Shown here: one piece after another, positions 49,362 through 50,657 of the stretch
Position numbering within the stretch: the stretch's first letter is position 1
How the letters are laid out: each line of letters starts with the position of its first letter
The notes under the pieces: model-generated
Seen by the model: only the letters and a program-made list of their open reading frames with translations
What the model was told of the DNA's origin: nothing
The model's database searches: none
From: JAJDBU01 sp046756925
Lineage (GTDB): Bacteria > Nitrospirota > Nitrospiria > SBBL01 > JAADHI01
Assembly (NCBI GenBank): GCA_046756925.1
Contig: JBHHXH010000011.1
Location: 1 to 50,657 of the forward strand
DNA length: 50,657 nucleotides
Direction: 5' to 3'
Position numbers and translations under genes: made by a program

Positions 49362-50468
49362 TTATCCTCCATTTCGAAAACATAGATAAGTCAGGGTTTC
49401 GAAATGCCGTGTGCCGGGGAACAGATCGATGAGCATCAGCCTTGAGATCTCGTGTGGGGTTTGTAATCTTTCCAAATCGCGGGCCAAGGTACCGGGATGA
49501 CAACTCACGTAGACAAGGACCTTGGGACGGTAGCGCAGCACCCAGTCCTTAAGGGCGGGAAAGCCTCTACGCGGAGGGTCGACAAGAAGGACATCGAAGC
49601 GCTTTTGATCGACCTTTCTTTCGAAGACCTTCAAGGCGAAGGGCTTCAAAAGATCCAAGCGGACGAAATCGGGTGTGGGCCTTGCCGGGGCTGCATCGAC
49701 CCGGATCCTTGTTGACCCCTGCACATTGACGAGGCCGTCGCTTAAATTGCCGTTCCCGGAAAAAAGATCCAGCAGCGACGAAGGGGCCGTCTCTTTTACG
49801 ACCTCGGCCACGGCGCTTCGAAGCACGGCATTCATGGCCGCATTGACCTGCGAAAAGCCGCCCTGGGCATAGGCCTTGTTCCAGCTCACCTTCAGTTTGT
49901 CTTGATGAAAATAAATCTCGCAATGTCCCTTGCTCCGATATTTTTTTTGCCCGTTTTGATCTGTGTAAAGTTTTTTTAAAGCGGGCCGGAGGGCCGTGTG
50001 GACAATGCGGCACTCGGGAATTTCGACGATGCGATCCTCTAAGCCATCCACCAATCCGATCTTCCCTTCGCGGTAATGCAGTTGAATGCGGTTCCGGTAA
50101 CCCAGTCTCTCGGGCGCTGCGAGTACTTCGAATCGATCCCAATCAAAAGGAATCTTTTGAAGGGATTTCTTCAGCGCCTTTGTTTTAAAAGCGATCTCGC
50201 TTTCGTAATCGGTGTGCAGGTAGTCGCAACCCGGGCAGTCCTCATAATGCGGGCATTCCGGCGCAATCCGTTTTTCGGAGGAGTTTTCGATCGCCAGCAA
50301 TTTCGCAAAGCGCACGCCTTTTTTGGATTTACAGACTTGGGCTGTGCCTGTTTCGCCGGGCAGGGTTTTGGCGATGAAGGTAATGTCCCCACCCTTTTTA
50401 TCGACACCTTGACCTAAAGGATCGACGTGATCGATCCGGAAGCGGATGCCTTCATTTTTAAGTTTCAT
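49362..50468 (-). CDS. TrmA/RlmD-family 23S rRNA uracil-C5 methyltransferase
   Basis: Cytoplasmic S-adenosylmethionine-dependent methyltransferase that makes 5-methyluridine in RNA. The 368-residue product has an N-terminal TRAM-like part, a four-Cys [4Fe-4S] site in CPHYEDCPGCDYLH (with an additional upstream Cys), the SAM loop LLDLFSGNGNLS, a catalytic motif DPPRRG and the nucleophile Cys in VYVSCHPGTLARDL. Length is between TrmA and RlmD; the iron-sulfur Cys set points to the RlmC/RlmD branch. Start MKLKNEGIRFRIDHVDPLGQG. No adjacent partner gene; 189 non-coding bases follow to the window edge. Confidence 0.88.
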   Translation of the reverse strand: MKLKNEGIRFRIDHVDPLGQGVDKKGGDITFIAKTLPGETGTAQVCKSKKGVRFAKLLAIENSSEKRIAPECPHYEDCPGCDYLHTDYESEIAFKTKALKKSLQKIPFDWDRFEVLAAPERLGYRNRIQLHYREGKIGLVDGLEDRIVEIPECRIVHTALRPALKKLYTDQNGQKKYRSKGHCEIYFHQDKLKVSWNKAYAQGGFSQVNAAMNAVLRSAVAEVVKETAPSSLLDLFSGNGNLSDGLVNVQGSTRIRVDAAPARPTPDFVRLDLLKPFALKVFERKVDQKRFDVLLVDPPRRGFPALKDWVLRYRPKVLVYVSCHPGTLARDLERLQTPHEISRLMLIDLFPGTRHFETLTYLCFRNGG

Positions 50469-50657
50469 GTAACACCAAAGTAATTCCCAAAGTTACCCCA
50501 CATGTAGGGGTTTCCATCGGAAAGCCCTATTTAAGGTCCTATATTATCGCTTAGGTCATCGTAAAGCATGAATCGATTCTATCCTATCCGAATGGTCGAC
50601 CTCCGGCAAATGCCGGGGGACCCATCGAAAGGAATCGCATTTCACTTGATTCCTTAA

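Noticed and set aside
50495..50511. ACCCC/GGGGT hairpin upstream of the RNA methyltransferase gene
   Set aside because: A 5-bp stem of this kind is expected by chance and has no T run.

Overview
The window is about 50.7 kb of chromosome from a diderm (Gram-negative) bacterium with moderately high GC. Several things point to an environmental, metal- or redox-active lineage, most likely Nitrospirota or a Desulfobacterota-like group: type IV pilus genes under NtrC-type two-component control, many c-type multihaem cytochromes, six-bladed NHL-propeller lipoproteins beginning with a WPxPPxPPRI motif, and a PEP-CTERM protein. The lineage is inferred from gene content only. TTG and GTG starts with good Shine-Dalgarno sequences are common. 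There is no sign of prophage, insertion sequence or CRISPR array.

Layout. (1) 0.4-9.0 kb, minus strand: pilB-pilT-pilC-pilS-pilR, then ispE and tRNA-Gln, with a candidate promoter before pilB; aroE lies upstream. (2) 10.8-19.5 kb, plus strand: an M48 metalloprotease with TPRs, prepilin peptidase pilD, a second NtrC-type kinase/regulator pair whose kinase has a His-rich exported segment, and four minor pilin genes (fimT/pilV/pilW/pilX type). pilY1 and the major pilin are not in the window. (3) 19.6-24.3 kb: moaD-moaE (moaD has lost its stop after Gly-Gly), a PEP-CTERM protein, a TfoX-N pseudogene, an RluD-type pseudouridine synthase, a nitroreductase and a SnoaL-like protein. (4) 24.4-39.5 kb: the most interesting part. 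Leftward are two triheme c7-type cytochromes, a YD-repeat-like exported protein, a seven-bladed regulator-propeller protein and a beta-helix protein. Rightward are a 5-haem cytochrome, an NHL lipoprotein, a 4-haem cytochrome, a SurA-N-like chaperone, a 640-residue outer-membrane beta-barrel, a second NHL lipoprotein, a cytochrome with 12 candidate haem sites and an FGE/SUMF1-domain protein. (5) 39.7-46.7 kb: a PilZ protein, then a complete trpEGDCFBA operon on the minus strand. (6) 46.8-50.5 kb, minus strand: a TPR lipoprotein, a short-chain dehydrogenase, a DJ-1/PfpI protein, a DUF1284 protein and an RlmD/TrmA-type RNA methyltransferase.

How the genes fit together. Regions 1 and 2 supply the motor, platform, leader peptidase, minor pilins and regulators of a type IV pilus. 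Region 4 has the parts expected of a trans-envelope electron conduit: small periplasmic triheme cytochromes, exported multihaem cytochromes, a large outer-membrane barrel, a periplasmic chaperone and lipoprotein propellers. It is served by two near-consensus sigma-70 promoters (TTGACA with TATAGT), one before the 5-haem gene and one before the 12-haem gene. An extracellular electron transfer role is inferred from composition and gene order; the sequence does not show the electron donor or acceptor.
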